A program made the position numbers and the translations under genes. This document shows positions 17,020 to 26,921 of a stretch of 64,000 nucleotides of DNA, one piece after another. This DNA is from Candidatus Gastranaerophilales bacterium (GTDB lineage Bacteria > Cyanobacteriota > Vampirovibrionia > Gastranaerophilales > Gastranaerophilaceae): positions 52,055 through 116,054 of the forward strand of contig CALVAA010000003.1 in the NCBI GenBank assembly GCA_944325315.1. Reading direction: 5' to 3'. The notes beneath the pieces are model-generated. The model saw only the letters and a program-made list of their open reading frames with translations. It did not search any database and was not told where the DNA came from. How positions within the stretch are numbered: the first letter of the stretch is position 1; each line of letters opens with the position of its first letter.

Positions 17020-17885
17020 TAATTTTCTCCTTTTGTTTGTGTGCGCCCAACGTATAATTTACCGTAGAATTCTTCCTGATAAATTTCATACTCTTCTTCA
17101 CGCGCCAAAAATAAAAGTGCAATAAAAGCGGAGCTTTTATCAAAGCCCAATAAACAAAGTTCTCTTAATTCAATATTTTTTTCTCTTGATAGAATTTGAT
17201 TAAGATTTTGTCTCATTTTTTCAACAACTTCTTCAACATATTCTTCATGAGCCAGCTCTTTTATTTGACTTGCTTTAAGGTTTGAATAGTTTCTTACCCT
17301 TCTTTCTTTTCTTTCAAGTGCGTTTTTTATTGCGTATTTTTTTTCTAAATCTTCATAAAATTGGATATGTCTTATTAAATCTTTTAATGTTACATTTCTT
17401 TTGCGATTTAACCTTATTGAAGTTCTTCTTTGTAAAACTTCATCAAAAGAAACTATATTGGATGTTGGGATTTGCATTTGTTCATATTCGTTATTTTCAT
17501 AGCTTTCATCTTCAAAAAAGTCTTCAGGCTCTATTTCAAAATCTGCTATTGTAATACCCTGAAGAATATCGGATTTAATTTTTAATAAAGTAGAAGAAAA
17601 TAAAATCGCCCTTCCGACTGATTTAAGGTTGTCTTGTTTTAGTTCTGAAATCCTTTTCATATATTTATCGTATAAATCAACGATATCTATATTCCAAGGG
17701 TCAATTTTTCCCATTTTTACAAGGTCAAGAATTATTTCAATAGCATCGGTTTGAACATCTTTTTTTATTCCTGTTTTGGATATAAATTCCGTATGGTTAT
17801 TAAAGTCTATGGTATCATCCAAGACTTTAATTTCATTGTATACTTCCTTGTTATTCAAATAAAAATCGCTGATGGCATTATTCAT
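17019..17885 (-). CDS. scpA: Segregation and condensation protein A (kleisin)
   Basis: A 288-residue kleisin that bridges the two SMC heads. After an N-terminal extension of about 40 residues comes IEIILDLVKMGKIDPWNIDIVDLYDKYM, the classic ScpA helix with DPWNIDI, and then FSSTLLKIKSDILQ. The middle is acidic (EPEDFFEDESYENNEY), and the C-terminal winged helix (LREL..LGFDKSSAFIALLFLAREEEYEIYQEEFYG) binds the SMC cap. It shares single-base junctions with smc upstream and scpB downstream. Confidence 0.92.
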   Translation of the reverse strand: MNNAISDFYLNNKEVYNEIKVLDDTIDFNNHTEFISKTGIKKDVQTDAIEIILDLVKMGKIDPWNIDIVDLYDKYMKRISELKQDNLKSVGRAILFSSTLLKIKSDILQGITIADFEIEPEDFFEDESYENNEYEQMQIPTSNIVSFDEVLQRRTSIRLNRKRNVTLKDLIRHIQFYEDLEKKYAIKNALERKERRVRNYSNLKASQIKELAHEEYVEEVVEKMRQNLNQILSREKNIELRELCLLGFDKSSAFIALLFLAREEEYEIYQEEFYGKLYVGRTQTKGEN

Positions 17886-20800
17886 TATTCATCCTTTATT
17901 TTAACTCCGGATATTTTAGTGACACCTTTGTCTTTTTGTGTAACCCCAATCATTCTGTCTGCATTATCAAGCATTGGCTTTCTAAGTGATACCACAACGA
18001 ACTGCGCCGTTTTTGATTGGTTTGTAATAATTGTTGCCAGTCTTTCAACATTAGGGCCATCAAGGTGCATATCTACCTCGTCAAAAGCATAAAAAGGAGA
18101 AGGCAGATATTTTTGAATTGCAAAAACAAAAGCAAGCGCCGTAAGAGATTTTTCTCCCCCTGACATGCCTGCAAGTTTTTGATTTTTTTTATCTCTAATA
18201 TTTGCTTCAAAAGTAAGTCCGCCACTAAAAGGGTCGTCTTTGTTTTCTAATACCAGTGTACCTTCACCTTCTGAAATTTGAGCAAAAACTTCTTTAAAGT
18301 TTTTATTTATTGCATTATAACTTTCTAAAAACGTTTCCTTTTTAAGACTTTGATAGCCGTTCATTCTCGTTTTTATTTCGTTTTTTTCATTTTCTAAAGT
18401 TCTGACTTTTTCTCTATAACCTTCTTGTCTTTCCATTGCTTCGTCAAATTGGGTTAGAGCACGCATATTAACAGGTTCTAATTCATCCATTTTCTTTTGA
18501 AGTTTAGATATTTTGGAATTTATCTCGTCGAGGGATATTTCTGTTTTTTCAAGTTCTTTAGGATTAATTCCCGCTTGTTCAAATTCTTTTAAGATATTTT
18601 CTAAAATAGGCTCTAATTCTCTTCTTCTTGCCTTATAGCTTTCTTCTTGTTCCATTAGTCTTTCAAGGTCATCATTAGCTTTGTTTTTGGCGCTTTTTGC
18701 GTTTAATAAAATTTCTTGTATTTCATCTCTTTTTGTTTGTAATTCAACAAGATTTTTTCCTAACTGTTCTATCTCTTTTTCAAGAGTTTCAAGTTCTTTA
18801 GTGAGTTCTTGTATTTCTTTTTCAAACTGTTCTTTTTCGCCTTTTAGATTTTCATTATCCGAAAGAAGTTTTTTGATATCGTTTTGACGGGTTAGAATTT
18901 GGCTTTGTTGGAATTTGATTTGATTTTCATCTTTTTCGATGTTATTTTGGCAAAACATAATGTTTTTTTCAATGTTTTTGATTTCTTCTTCAATTCCTGC
19001 GGTTTTCTCTTTTAATTTTTTCAATTCACCTTCATCGATTAATTTTTCTACTTCTTCAAGTTCAATTTGTTTTTCTTGAATTTTATCGTTTAATTTAATG
19101 TGTTTTGCTTCGATTAAGTCCAAGTCTTTAGATAACTTTGAATTTTTTTGTTTTATTTCTTTTAACTGCTCTTCGCCTTCTTGAATAATATTTGCAGATG
19201 ATTCATTATTTGATATTAAGTTTTTAAGTTCTATTTTTGCCGAATTCAAAGTATTTAGGGCGCTTGAGTGTTTTTGTCTTATATCATCAAGACGTCTTTC
19301 AAGGTTTTTTTCATCTTCAGAGAGTTTTTTTGCTTCGTTTTCAAAATCTTTTAGTGCTTTTTGATGTTTTTCAAGCTCTCTTTCTTGGGTTTTATCAAAA
19401 AAACTCGAATTTCTTTTTTTAGCTCCACCCGTAATAAGTCCGCTTTTTTCTGTTATATCTCCTTCAAGGGTTACCACTCTGTATTTGCCTGCGAGTTTTT
19501 TTGCACAGTTTTCATCTTCAACAACAACGGTTTCTCCAAGTGCGAAGTAAAAAGCGTCAATGTATTTATCATCAAAATCTATTAAATTTATTGCAAAGTC
19601 TATAACACCTTTTTCCTTGGGTAAAACCATTCTTGAAGGTGCTTTTTTAATTATGCTCATGGGTATAAATGAGGCTCTGTCTCTTCCTAAAGACCTTAAA
19701 ACCTGAATTGCTTTGTATGCAACATCTTGATCATCTACAACAATTGAAAAAGCTCTTGCACCGAGTGCAACATTAATTGCATCTATATATTCATTCTCAA
19801 CATCGGCCAGTTGAGCCAGGGGTTTGTGTACGCCATTAATTTTAGCGTTCATTACAGATTCAATACCCGAACCTTGACCCACTGATTTATAGGCATTTTT
19901 GTTAGCATTTAAAATTGCTATTCTTTTTTGTGCCTGTTGAATTTTATAAAAAGTATCTTCTTTTTGATTCCTTGTTTTATCAAGATCTTCAAAAGTCTTA
20001 TTCTGTATGATTTTATACTCACTAACTTCCTTTTCAAGTGTTTCAACCTGCAAAGTAAGTTTATCTTTTTCGCTTTCAAAAACTTTTTTTGAATTTAAAA
20101 GTTTTTCTATTTGAGATTTAATTGAGTTAATTTTTTCGCTATTGTTTTTATACTCGCTATCTAAGGGCAATTGTTCTTTTATTAGTTGGGTTTCAGCGTC
20201 TTTTAAGTCTTCAAGCTCTTTTCTTAGCTTGTTTCTGTTTTTAATGTGTTCATCTGCGGATTTATTTAACCCTGTCATTTCATTTATAATTTTATCAAGT
20301 TCTTGTTTTTTTGTTTTTAATTGACCCTCAAGTTCTTTTAATTCGTTGTTTTTATCGTCTATGGCTTTAGTGTATTCGTCAATTTTTTGTTTTTGAACCT
20401 CAATTCCGTTTTTATACGATTCAATGGATTTTAAATTATCGAGAGTAATTTTTTCACATTGAGCTTTTGCGCTTTTTTTGCGTTCAATTGCTCCTTTTTT
20501 TTCTTCTGCAGTTTTTTTAACTTCAAGTTGTTTTTCTTCACCTTGTGCTTTAACTAAAGCATTTATTTCATCATACTTTATTTTTGTGTCTTGAATTTTG
20601 GATTCTGCTTCTTTAAGTTTTTCATTTAATTCTTTTTTTGTCTTTACTGCAAGCAGAATGTTTTGATGAACCAATTCAAGCGCTCTTTTAGTGTCAAAAT
20701 ATTTAGCGCTTTGAATTTGTGTTTCAAGAGAGGTTTTTTCATCTTTATATTTTTTATACTTAAGCGCAACTTCTCTTTCTTGTTTTAACTTTTCGATTTG

Positions 20801-21382
20801 TGTATCTATTTCGCCCATTAGAATGTTTGTGTTTGCTACCCTATCTTCAACACTTTGAATTTGCTCGCTTGCAAGTGCAAGTTTTCTGTCAAAATCTGCC
20901 GTTCCTGCTATTTCGTCTAATATTTTTCTTCTTTCAATTGGAGAACATTTTGTAATTTCTGTAACATCGCCCTGCATCATAACATTATAGCTGTTTGGAG
21001 AAATATTATATTTTTCAAGTTCATTATGGATTTGGGTCAAGGTTGCAGGTTTATCATTGTAATAGTAGTTAGATTGCACGCCGTTTTTGGTTTTTTTAAT
21101 AAATCTTTTTACGGAAAATTCTTCGTTTTCATTTACTTCAAACGTAACTTTAACGCTTGCTTCACCTCTTTTATTGTGGCTTGTAATTAAATCAACAACG
21201 CCGGATTCAGATCTTAAGGTGCGTGCTGTTGTTAATCCCAGTGCAAAAAGTATGCTGTCTATAATGTTGCTTTTGCCTGAACCATTTGGTCCTGATATGG
21301 CGGTAAAACCTTTTAGTAAAGGAACGGTAACTTTGTTGGCAAAAGACTTGAAGTTGTCTATTTCAATTTCTTTTATGTGCAT
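17885..21382 (-). CDS. smc: Chromosome segregation ATPase SMC
   Basis: An 1165-residue condensin ATPase. The N-terminal Walker A is GPNGSGKSNIID (31-42), and a long coiled coil precedes the hinge (about 500-660, with GVHKPLAQLADVENEY and GRDRASFIPM). A second coiled coil follows, and then the C-terminal head with signature LAGMSGGEKSLTALAFVFAI and Walker B PFYAFDEVDMHLDG. It folds DNA into loops with ScpA and ScpB, the next two genes. It is the first gene of the operon. Length and domain order are normal. Confidence 0.97.
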   Translation of the reverse strand: MHIKEIEIDNFKSFANKVTVPLLKGFTAISGPNGSGKSNIIDSILFALGLTTARTLRSESGVVDLITSHNKRGEASVKVTFEVNENEEFSVKRFIKKTKNGVQSNYYYNDKPATLTQIHNELEKYNISPNSYNVMMQGDVTEITKCSPIERRKILDEIAGTADFDRKLALASEQIQSVEDRVANTNILMGEIDTQIEKLKQEREVALKYKKYKDEKTSLETQIQSAKYFDTKRALELVHQNILLAVKTKKELNEKLKEAESKIQDTKIKYDEINALVKAQGEEKQLEVKKTAEEKKGAIERKKSAKAQCEKITLDNLKSIESYKNGIEVQKQKIDEYTKAIDDKNNELKELEGQLKTKKQELDKIINEMTGLNKSADEHIKNRNKLRKELEDLKDAETQLIKEQLPLDSEYKNNSEKINSIKSQIEKLLNSKKVFESEKDKLTLQVETLEKEVSEYKIIQNKTFEDLDKTRNQKEDTFYKIQQAQKRIAILNANKNAYKSVGQGSGIESVMNAKINGVHKPLAQLADVENEYIDAINVALGARAFSIVVDDQDVAYKAIQVLRSLGRDRASFIPMSIIKKAPSRMVLPKEKGVIDFAINLIDFDDKYIDAFYFALGETVVVEDENCAKKLAGKYRVVTLEGDITEKSGLITGGAKKRNSSFFDKTQERELEKHQKALKDFENEAKKLSEDEKNLERRLDDIRQKHSSALNTLNSAKIELKNLISNNESSANIIQEGEEQLKEIKQKNSKLSKDLDLIEAKHIKLNDKIQEKQIELEEVEKLIDEGELKKLKEKTAGIEEEIKNIEKNIMFCQNNIEKDENQIKFQQSQILTRQNDIKKLLSDNENLKGEKEQFEKEIQELTKELETLEKEIEQLGKNLVELQTKRDEIQEILLNAKSAKNKANDDLERLMEQEESYKARRRELEPILENILKEFEQAGINPKELEKTEISLDEINSKISKLQKKMDELEPVNMRALTQFDEAMERQEGYREKVRTLENEKNEIKTRMNGYQSLKKETFLESYNAINKNFKEVFAQISEGEGTLVLENKDDPFSGGLTFEANIRDKKNQKLAGMSGGEKSLTALAFVFAIQKYLPSPFYAFDEVDMHLDGPNVERLATIITNQSKTAQFVVVSLRKPMLDNADRMIGVTQKDKGVTKISGVKIKDE

Positions 21383-21441
21383 TTATTTTGTAAACTCAAA
21401 TAGTCTGGTATCTTAATTAGACTATAAAATATAAAGGCATG

Positions 21442-22797
21442 TCAAATTTTATATAAAAATTCATATCTATCTATTATATAGTTGTATTCAACATAGCCGT
21501 CCTTTGTTTTTTGTTTGTGTAAAATTAAATATTTGTCTTTCAATGAATTAATTCTTTGAATTGGAAAGAACATAAAATTAGCTCTTCCGATGATTCTGTT
21601 TTGATCTAAAAAACCCCAAAAACGGCTGTCTTGGGAGTTGCCTCTGTTATCTCCCATCATAAAGTAGTGGCCTTTCGGGACAATAAAAGGTCCGCAATAC
21701 ATTTTATCTACACAAGGAGTCCAATTACTTCTTGAAATTATATAAGGTTCAACTAAGGCCTTATCATTTATGTAGACTCTGTATTCATTATTATTTTGGT
21801 CAAATTTAATTTCAAGTTTTTCATTTGGTAAACCCACAACTCTTTTGATGAAAGCTATATCTTTACAAAAAATTCCGGATAATCTTGAAAGTATCGCAAA
21901 AGGAGAGTTTGAAAGCTCAATTTCCGGAGGATAGAATACCAAAATATCTCCTCTTTTTATTTCTTTTTTTGGATATTTTAGTTTTTCAACAAAAACTCTG
22001 TCTTTTTCTAAAATCGTAGGGCGCATAGAGCCGGATGGAATCCAACGCAGTTCTCCTATGAAATATCTTATTGCAATAACACAAAGTAATACAAATACAA
22101 TAGTGCTTATAATTTCTTTTGTAATATTTGTTTCGCTGTTGTCGTTATCGTCAAAAAGAATTCTTTTTATAAAGTATCCTATGCCGTTTTCTTTTGTCTT
22201 TTTGATTAGAGTAATAAAGTCTTCTTTTGTTTTTATAAAAAAGTTTTTTGTTGAATTTTTAATATTTTCCGCAAGGATTTTTTTATCACAGAAAAGATAA
22301 ATTAAAATTAACCAAAAGACAAAAGAGACAAACAACAGCCCCAGAAACTTTAAAAAAGTACTAAAGGGTTTATTATATTCGTTATTTAGTGCTTTAACAG
22401 ATATTAGTTTTGAATTTTGATAGTTTTCAAATACATAATCGCTTACTTTGTTTAAAACTTCTTTTTTATCTTCTGTTGGAAGGGTTGGAAGAGCAATAAA
22501 GAGAATTTTTTCAATTTTTTTGTTGTCCCAGTCGTATTCGTTTATTTCTGTCTTATTTAATTCATCTACAAACGAATAATTAAAGCCTAAATTTAAAAGC
22601 TCGTTTTTAATTTTTTCTTTATCGATATTTAAATTTTTGGAAAAAGAGTATTCTAAAATAACCCCTCTTTTTAAGAAATAATTCAGGTTTTGATTGTTTT
22701 GATTGCATATAATACAAAAAAGTATAAAAATTACCAAAAAAAGTAATAGTTTTGAATTTTTTATAAAATATTTTTTTGTATTTTCAATAAGATTCAT
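21442..22797 (-). CDS. lepB: Signal peptidase I with long membrane N-terminal extension
   Basis: A 451-residue membrane protease that removes signal peptides. The catalytic domain fills the C-terminal half: the Ser in RWIPSGSMRPT, then DRVFVEKL, RGDILVF, the general-base Lys in FIKRVVGLPNE, and the family box GHYFMMGDNRGNSQDSRFWG. The first about 230 residues are unusual, with membrane segments near 17-35, 145-170 and 215-235 separated by a soluble loop of about 110 residues. Bacterial enzymes normally have only one or two helices there. The start overlaps the polyprenyl synthase by 14 bases. Confidence 0.9.
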   Translation of the reverse strand: MNLIENTKKYFIKNSKLLLFLVIFILFCIICNQNNQNLNYFLKRGVILEYSFSKNLNIDKEKIKNELLNLGFNYSFVDELNKTEINEYDWDNKKIEKILFIALPTLPTEDKKEVLNKVSDYVFENYQNSKLISVKALNNEYNKPFSTFLKFLGLLFVSFVFWLILIYLFCDKKILAENIKNSTKNFFIKTKEDFITLIKKTKENGIGYFIKRILFDDNDNSETNITKEIISTIVFVLLCVIAIRYFIGELRWIPSGSMRPTILEKDRVFVEKLKYPKKEIKRGDILVFYPPEIELSNSPFAILSRLSGIFCKDIAFIKRVVGLPNEKLEIKFDQNNNEYRVYINDKALVEPYIISRSNWTPCVDKMYCGPFIVPKGHYFMMGDNRGNSQDSRFWGFLDQNRIIGRANFMFFPIQRINSLKDKYLILHKQKTKDGYVEYNYIIDRYEFLYKI

Positions 22798-23686
22798 TTT
22801 TCAAGTTTCTCTTTTTAAGTGTATATTTACATAATTCTATAATACTGTTTTTATACTCATTATCCTCTAATCCGCTCAATTGCTCAAGTGCTTTTTTTGA
22901 TAAATCATCAAGCTTTTTAAAGGCCAAATCTTTATATTTTTTAATGTTTTCGTAATTTATATTATCGGTATTGTTTTCTTTAAAGAAGTATAGCACAGGT
23001 AAAGTATAGTTGCCATTTTTGAAATCTTCTTCAATATCTTCAATATCGTTTTTTATTTGAAAAGCAAGAGAATAATTTGTCAAAAATTTTGTTAAGCATT
23101 TTTTTGTTTTATTGTCGTTATTTTTAAGCAAAAATAACGATTCTAATCCCGTTAAAAAAAGATTTGCGGTTTTATTCAGGGTTTTTTTAAAATACTCTTT
23201 TTCGCTCATTATTCTGTTTGTGTGACAGTTTTGTTCTATTTCGCCTTTAATTGTTTTTTTAATTTTATCAGTAAAAATTTTAATTATTTCAATTTTTGTA
23301 TCGGATAAAATTTCAAGACTTAAGGCTAAAAGAAAGTCTCCCTCCAAAAGGGCGAATTTATTGCCGTATTTTGAATTTATTGTTATATTGCCTCGTCTTT
23401 GACTTTGATTATCAATAATATCATCATGTAACAGTGATGCTGCGTGTATTATCTCTTGAGCAAGCGCAATTTTATAGGTAATTTCATTTTCGATTTTTAA
23501 AAATTTTGCAAATAAAATTGTGAAAACAGGACGCAGTCTTTTTGTATTTTTAAAAAGAAAATTTGAAATACTTTCTTTTAAGGGAATATCCTGAAAGTCG
23601 ATAAGTTGTCTTAATTTATCTTCAAAGATGTCTGCCTCTTTTTGTATAGGGGAGATAATTTTTCTGATTTTTTCTGTTGTATCCAT
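22784..23686 (-). CDS. Polyprenyl diphosphate synthase family protein
   Basis: A 300-residue trans-isoprenyl diphosphate synthase that makes farnesyl, geranylgeranyl or longer chains for quinones and lipid carriers. The first Asp-rich motif is intact (LLHDDIIDNQSQRRG). The second reads FQIKNDIEDIEED, with Asn replacing the first Asp of the usual DDxxD, as found in some working family members and in regulatory subunits. KRLRPVF near residue 50 binds diphosphate. Chain length cannot be deduced with confidence. It lies between the M29 peptidase and lepB in the envelope operon. Confidence 0.8.
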   Translation of the reverse strand: MDTTEKIRKIISPIQKEADIFEDKLRQLIDFQDIPLKESISNFLFKNTKRLRPVFTILFAKFLKIENEITYKIALAQEIIHAASLLHDDIIDNQSQRRGNITINSKYGNKFALLEGDFLLALSLEILSDTKIEIIKIFTDKIKKTIKGEIEQNCHTNRIMSEKEYFKKTLNKTANLFLTGLESLFLLKNNDNKTKKCLTKFLTNYSLAFQIKNDIEDIEEDFKNGNYTLPVLYFFKENNTDNINYENIKKYKDLAFKKLDDLSKKALEQLSGLEDNEYKNSIIELCKYTLKKRNLKNESY

Positions 23687-23687
23687 T

Positions 23688-24794
23688 TTAAATTATAAAT
23701 TTGCCGTCTTCATAGATTAATTTGTCGTCAGCATATATTTTGCCGTCGTTTTTCATATTTTTAATTAAATCCCAATGAAGTCCGGATTGGTTTTTTCCGC
23801 CTGCTTCAGGGTAGCTTGAACCCAATGCCATATGGATTGAACCGCCTATTTTTTCGTCAAATAAAATATTTCCTGTAACATTTTGAATTCTGTCATTTGT
23901 TCCAATTGCAATTTCGCCTACGAGTTTTGAGCCTTCATCCGTGTTTAGCATATTTTGTAAAAATTCATTGCCAACTTCAGCTTTTGCTTCAACTACCCTG
24001 CCTTCTTTAAGTACAAGAAAAACTTCTTTAGCACATGAGCCGTGGTAGTTTTGAGGGAAATCAAAATAAATTGTTCCGTTTGCACTATCTTCAACGGGGG
24101 AGGTGAATATTTCTCCATCCGGAAAGTTCATATTTCCGGAACATGGTATCCACTTTCTTCCTTTAGTTGAAAATGTAATATCGGTTTTTTCGCCAACTAT
24201 CCTGAGTTTTGTTGTTTTGTTTAAAATGTCTGCTATTCTTTTTTGTTCTTTATCAATTTCTATCCATTTTTCTGTAGGATTATCTAAATCTAAATAGCAG
24301 GATTGAATTAAAAATTCGCTGTATTCTTCAAGACTCATTGAAGCTTCCTGAGCAAGAGCGTTTGTAGGATAATCTGCTATAACCCATCTTAAATCACCCT
24401 TGGCTGAGCGCTCAAGTCTCTTAGAAAGAATAGGCTGAGAAGCTTTTGATCTTTTTGCAATCTTTTCATTGTCGGCATTTGCTAAATTTTTAATATTATT
24501 CGGCGCTCCGATAAATATCATTACGTCTGCTTTTTCAACTTCTGTTTTTGACATTTCATCAATATAATTTAGCTGACTATCATCAGCATATTTAATAAAA
24601 GTTTCCGCTAATTCATCCATTGATGTTCTGACTATTGGATTTGCGCCTTTAATTAAGCATTGCTTGTAAATCTCTTTTACGAGGGGCTGGGCGCTGTAGC
24701 CTCTTGCGTATATTATAACCAAGTCGCCTTTTTGAACATTTGTTGAATAATCAACCAAAACTTTTGCATATTTTTCTAATATCGGGTTAAACAT
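23688..24794 (-). CDS. M29 family aminopeptidase
   Basis: A 368-residue metallo-aminopeptidase of the AmpS/PepS/aminopeptidase T family, cytoplasmic and without a signal peptide. Diagnostic stretches are GNMNFPDGEIFTSPVEDS (metal-ligand Glu), NYHGSCAKEVFL and HMALGSSYPEAGGKNQSGLHWD, which holds the His and Asp ligands near the C-terminus. It trims N-terminal residues from peptides. Its ATG overlaps the lpxA stop by one base, so it belongs to the lipid A operon although its role there is unclear. Confidence 0.9.
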   Translation of the reverse strand: MFNPILEKYAKVLVDYSTNVQKGDLVIIYARGYSAQPLVKEIYKQCLIKGANPIVRTSMDELAETFIKYADDSQLNYIDEMSKTEVEKADVMIFIGAPNNIKNLANADNEKIAKRSKASQPILSKRLERSAKGDLRWVIADYPTNALAQEASMSLEEYSEFLIQSCYLDLDNPTEKWIEIDKEQKRIADILNKTTKLRIVGEKTDITFSTKGRKWIPCSGNMNFPDGEIFTSPVEDSANGTIYFDFPQNYHGSCAKEVFLVLKEGRVVEAKAEVGNEFLQNMLNTDEGSKLVGEIAIGTNDRIQNVTGNILFDEKIGGSIHMALGSSYPEAGGKNQSGLHWDLIKNMKNDGKIYADDKLIYEDGKFII

Positions 24795-25621
24795 TATTCT
24801 TCACCGTCTTCTTCCATCACTCCATGGTAAGCCGCTTTGTATCTTAAAGTGCAGCCTCTTTTTGAGGTTCTTACAAAATTTACAAGATTATTTATATATT
24901 CATTATCTTTAAATTCACCCTCAATCAATTCTAAAGCTTGCGTTGTGTTGTATTGCTCATTTCTTAATATTCTAATTGCTTTATGGATTGCATCTCTTGA
25001 AACTTTATCTACCCCTTTTCTTCTTAAACCAATGGCATTCAAGCCTATTGGAAGACAAGGTATGCCTTCTGCTTTACAGTATGGAATAATGTCTAACCTG
25101 GCTGCTGAAGCACCTGAAATTATAGCCATATCACCAATTCTTAGGTTTTGATGAAATACGCTCATTCCTCCCAGAAAAGCCCCAAAACCAACTTGACAGT
25201 GTCCGCCTATGGTGGCGGCGTTTGCCATAATAACATTGTCTTTAAGTACACAATTGTGCGCAACATGGCTATATGCCATCAAAAGGCAGTTGTTGCCTAC
25301 TATTGTATTTTTTCCTTCTCCTGAAGCACGATTAACTGTTGCAAATTCCCTAATCCAACAATTTTCTCCTATAATCACACCTGTTTTTTCGCCTTTATAT
25401 CCTAAATCTTGGGGCTCACCTCCAACTGAAGCAAATGGAGATATTTTTGTATTTTTTTTGATGTGTGCAAATTGAATGTTCGCATTTTCTCCGATTTTAC
25501 ACCCCTGCTCAATTATAGTGTCTTTTCCTATGATTGCATATGCTCCAATTTCTACATCAGGTGCAATTTGGGCAGATGAATCTATAATTGCGGTTTTGTG
25601 AATTTTTTCAGATGTTATCAT
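24794..25621 (-). CDS. lpxA: UDP-N-acetylglucosamine acyltransferase (lipid A step 1)
   Basis: A 275-residue left-handed beta-helix acyltransferase that puts the 3-O-acyl chain on UDP-GlcNAc. It shows hexapeptide repeats from residue 10 (KTAIIDSSAQIAPDVEIGAY), the LpxA hallmark HKNTKI-type loop, a GGEPQDLGYKGEKTGVIIG segment, and AYSHVAHNCVLKDNVIMAN with the catalytic His. The C-terminal helices (GLRRKGVDKVSRDAIHKAIRIL) are typical. The ATG at 25621 is preferred; a GTG two codons earlier lies inside the AGAGGTG ribosome site. Follows fabZ by 15 bases. Confidence 0.93.
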   Translation of the reverse strand: MITSEKIHKTAIIDSSAQIAPDVEIGAYAIIGKDTIIEQGCKIGENANIQFAHIKKNTKISPFASVGGEPQDLGYKGEKTGVIIGENCWIREFATVNRASGEGKNTIVGNNCLLMAYSHVAHNCVLKDNVIMANAATIGGHCQVGFGAFLGGMSVFHQNLRIGDMAIISGASAARLDIIPYCKAEGIPCLPIGLNAIGLRRKGVDKVSRDAIHKAIRILRNEQYNTTQALELIEGEFKDNEYINNLVNFVRTSKRGCTLRYKAAYHGVMEEDGEE

Positions 25622-25636
25622 TTTCACCTCTTGTTT

Positions 25637-26083
25637 TTATTTTAATGCTACAGTTAAAGTTGCTTCGGTGCATAGTTTACCGTCAACGTATGAACGGCCA
25701 AGGCATTTTGCAATAGGCCCTTTTACCTTTAGACATTCCGTTTCCATTTCAAGCTTATCTCCGGGGCGAACAATATTTTTAAATTTAGCATTTTCAACAC
25801 CTGCAAAAAGGGTGAGTTTACCTTTATATTGTTCCATTGTCATCAGAATCGGAGCTGAAGTTTGTGCAAGTGCTTCGATTTGTAAAACCCCGGGCATAAT
25901 CGGATTATTTGGAAAATGTCCCTGGAAGAAAGGCTCATTAAAAGTAACGTTTTTATATCCTTTAGAATACTTGCCGGGAACGCATTCTGTAATTCTATCT
26001 ACCAATAAAAACGGGTATCTGTGGGGCAGCATTTCTAAAATTTCATTATAATTAAGTGAAATCGGTGTTACGATTGTATCCAT
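25637..26083 (-). CDS. fabZ: 3-hydroxyacyl-ACP dehydratase
   Basis: A 148-residue hot-dog-fold dehydratase of fatty-acid elongation. MLPHRYPFLLVDRI opens it, and FFQGHFPNNPIMPGVLQIEALAQ carries the catalytic His and Glu. It competes with the lipid A enzymes for hydroxyacyl-ACP, which explains its place between lpxC and lpxA, an arrangement common in Gram-negatives. AAAGGAG precedes the ATG. Confidence 0.96.
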   Translation of the reverse strand: MDTIVTPISLNYNEILEMLPHRYPFLLVDRITECVPGKYSKGYKNVTFNEPFFQGHFPNNPIMPGVLQIEALAQTSAPILMTMEQYKGKLTLFAGVENAKFKNIVRPGDKLEMETECLKVKGPIAKCLGRSYVDGKLCTEATLTVALK

Positions 26084-26093
26084 TTTGTCTCCT

Positions 26094-26921
26094 TTATTTG
26101 TCTAATGTTTGTTTTAGCTGCTTTGCCGCTATTGAATGGTATAAGTGTCCCGCTTCTTTAGCTATAATGTTAGCTTTGATTTTTAGCGGATTGTACCCTG
26201 TTAAATATAAATCCCCTATGATATCGAGTATCTTGTGTTTAGCCGGTTCATAACAGTTTCTTAATTCGGTTGTATATGTACCGTCTTCTTTTAAACCGAC
26301 CGTATTTTCAATTGTAACGCCTTTGGAGTAGCCTGCTTGCTGGAATTTTTCAAGGTCCTTTAAATATCCAAATGTTCTTGCTTCAATTATTTCAACTATA
26401 TTCTTGTTTATATCTAAGTTCACCCAACGGTTGTTTAAATCCGGGTGATTAAAATTAACAGCATAAGTTATAGTTGTATCGCCTTGTTTTGGAGTAATTA
26501 CAATTAAAGAGTTGTCTTTTTGAAATACGACAGTTTCTTTTAGTTCTTTAGTTTCTTCGCTTGAGCCTATTAAACCAACTTCGTTGAATTTTTCAATCCA
26601 TACTTTTGCACTTCCGTCAAAAATCGGCATTTCAAAACCGGCAGATGAGAAATGTACATCTAATGCATCAATTCCGGCTATAGCGCAAGCTGCCATAAAA
26701 TGCTCTACTAAGGCAATTTTATTTTTTGCTCCGTTATTAACATCTGCTAAAATTACGCAATGTTCACATGAAACAACATTTTCAACTTTAGCTTCAACCA
26801 TGCCGTCATTTATAAAAAAGCGAATACCTTTTTTATCAGATGGCTTTAATTCAAGTTCGACAGGTGCTGCAAACATTAAACCCGCACCCTTTAATTTTAA
26901 GTTAGATTTTAGCGTCTTCAT
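26094..26921 (-). CDS. lpxC: UDP-3-O-acyl-N-acetylglucosamine deacetylase
   Basis: A 275-residue zinc deacetylase for the committed step of lipid A synthesis. Zinc ligands are visible in [12 protein letters not shown] (first His) and [18 protein letters not shown] (His and Asp), and the general-base His in [22 protein letters not shown] is the conserved substrate-side loop. The N-terminal GxGLHSG motif is altered to GAGLMFAAP, and the protein is about 25 residues shorter than most LpxC. Its start overlaps the lpxD end by 20 bases. Confidence 0.92.
   Translation of the reverse strand: MKTLKSNLKLKGAGLMFAAPVELELKPSDKKGIRFFINDGMVEAKVENVVSCEHCVILADVNNGAKNKIALVEHFMAACAIAGIDALDVHFSSAGFEMPIFDGSAKVWIEKFNEVGLIGSSEETKELKETVVFQKDNSLIVITPKQGDTTITYAVNFNHPDLNNRWVNLDINKNIVEIIEARTFGYLKDLEKFQQAGYSKGVTIENTVGLKEDGTYTTELRNCYEPAKHKILDIIGDLYLTGYNPLKIKANIIAKEAGHLYHSIAAKQLKQTLDK

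Noticed and set aside
17751..18092. Plus-strand frame opposite scpA/smc
   Set aside because: Shadow of strongly supported minus-strand genes; low-complexity hydrophobic translation typical of antisense AT-rich code.
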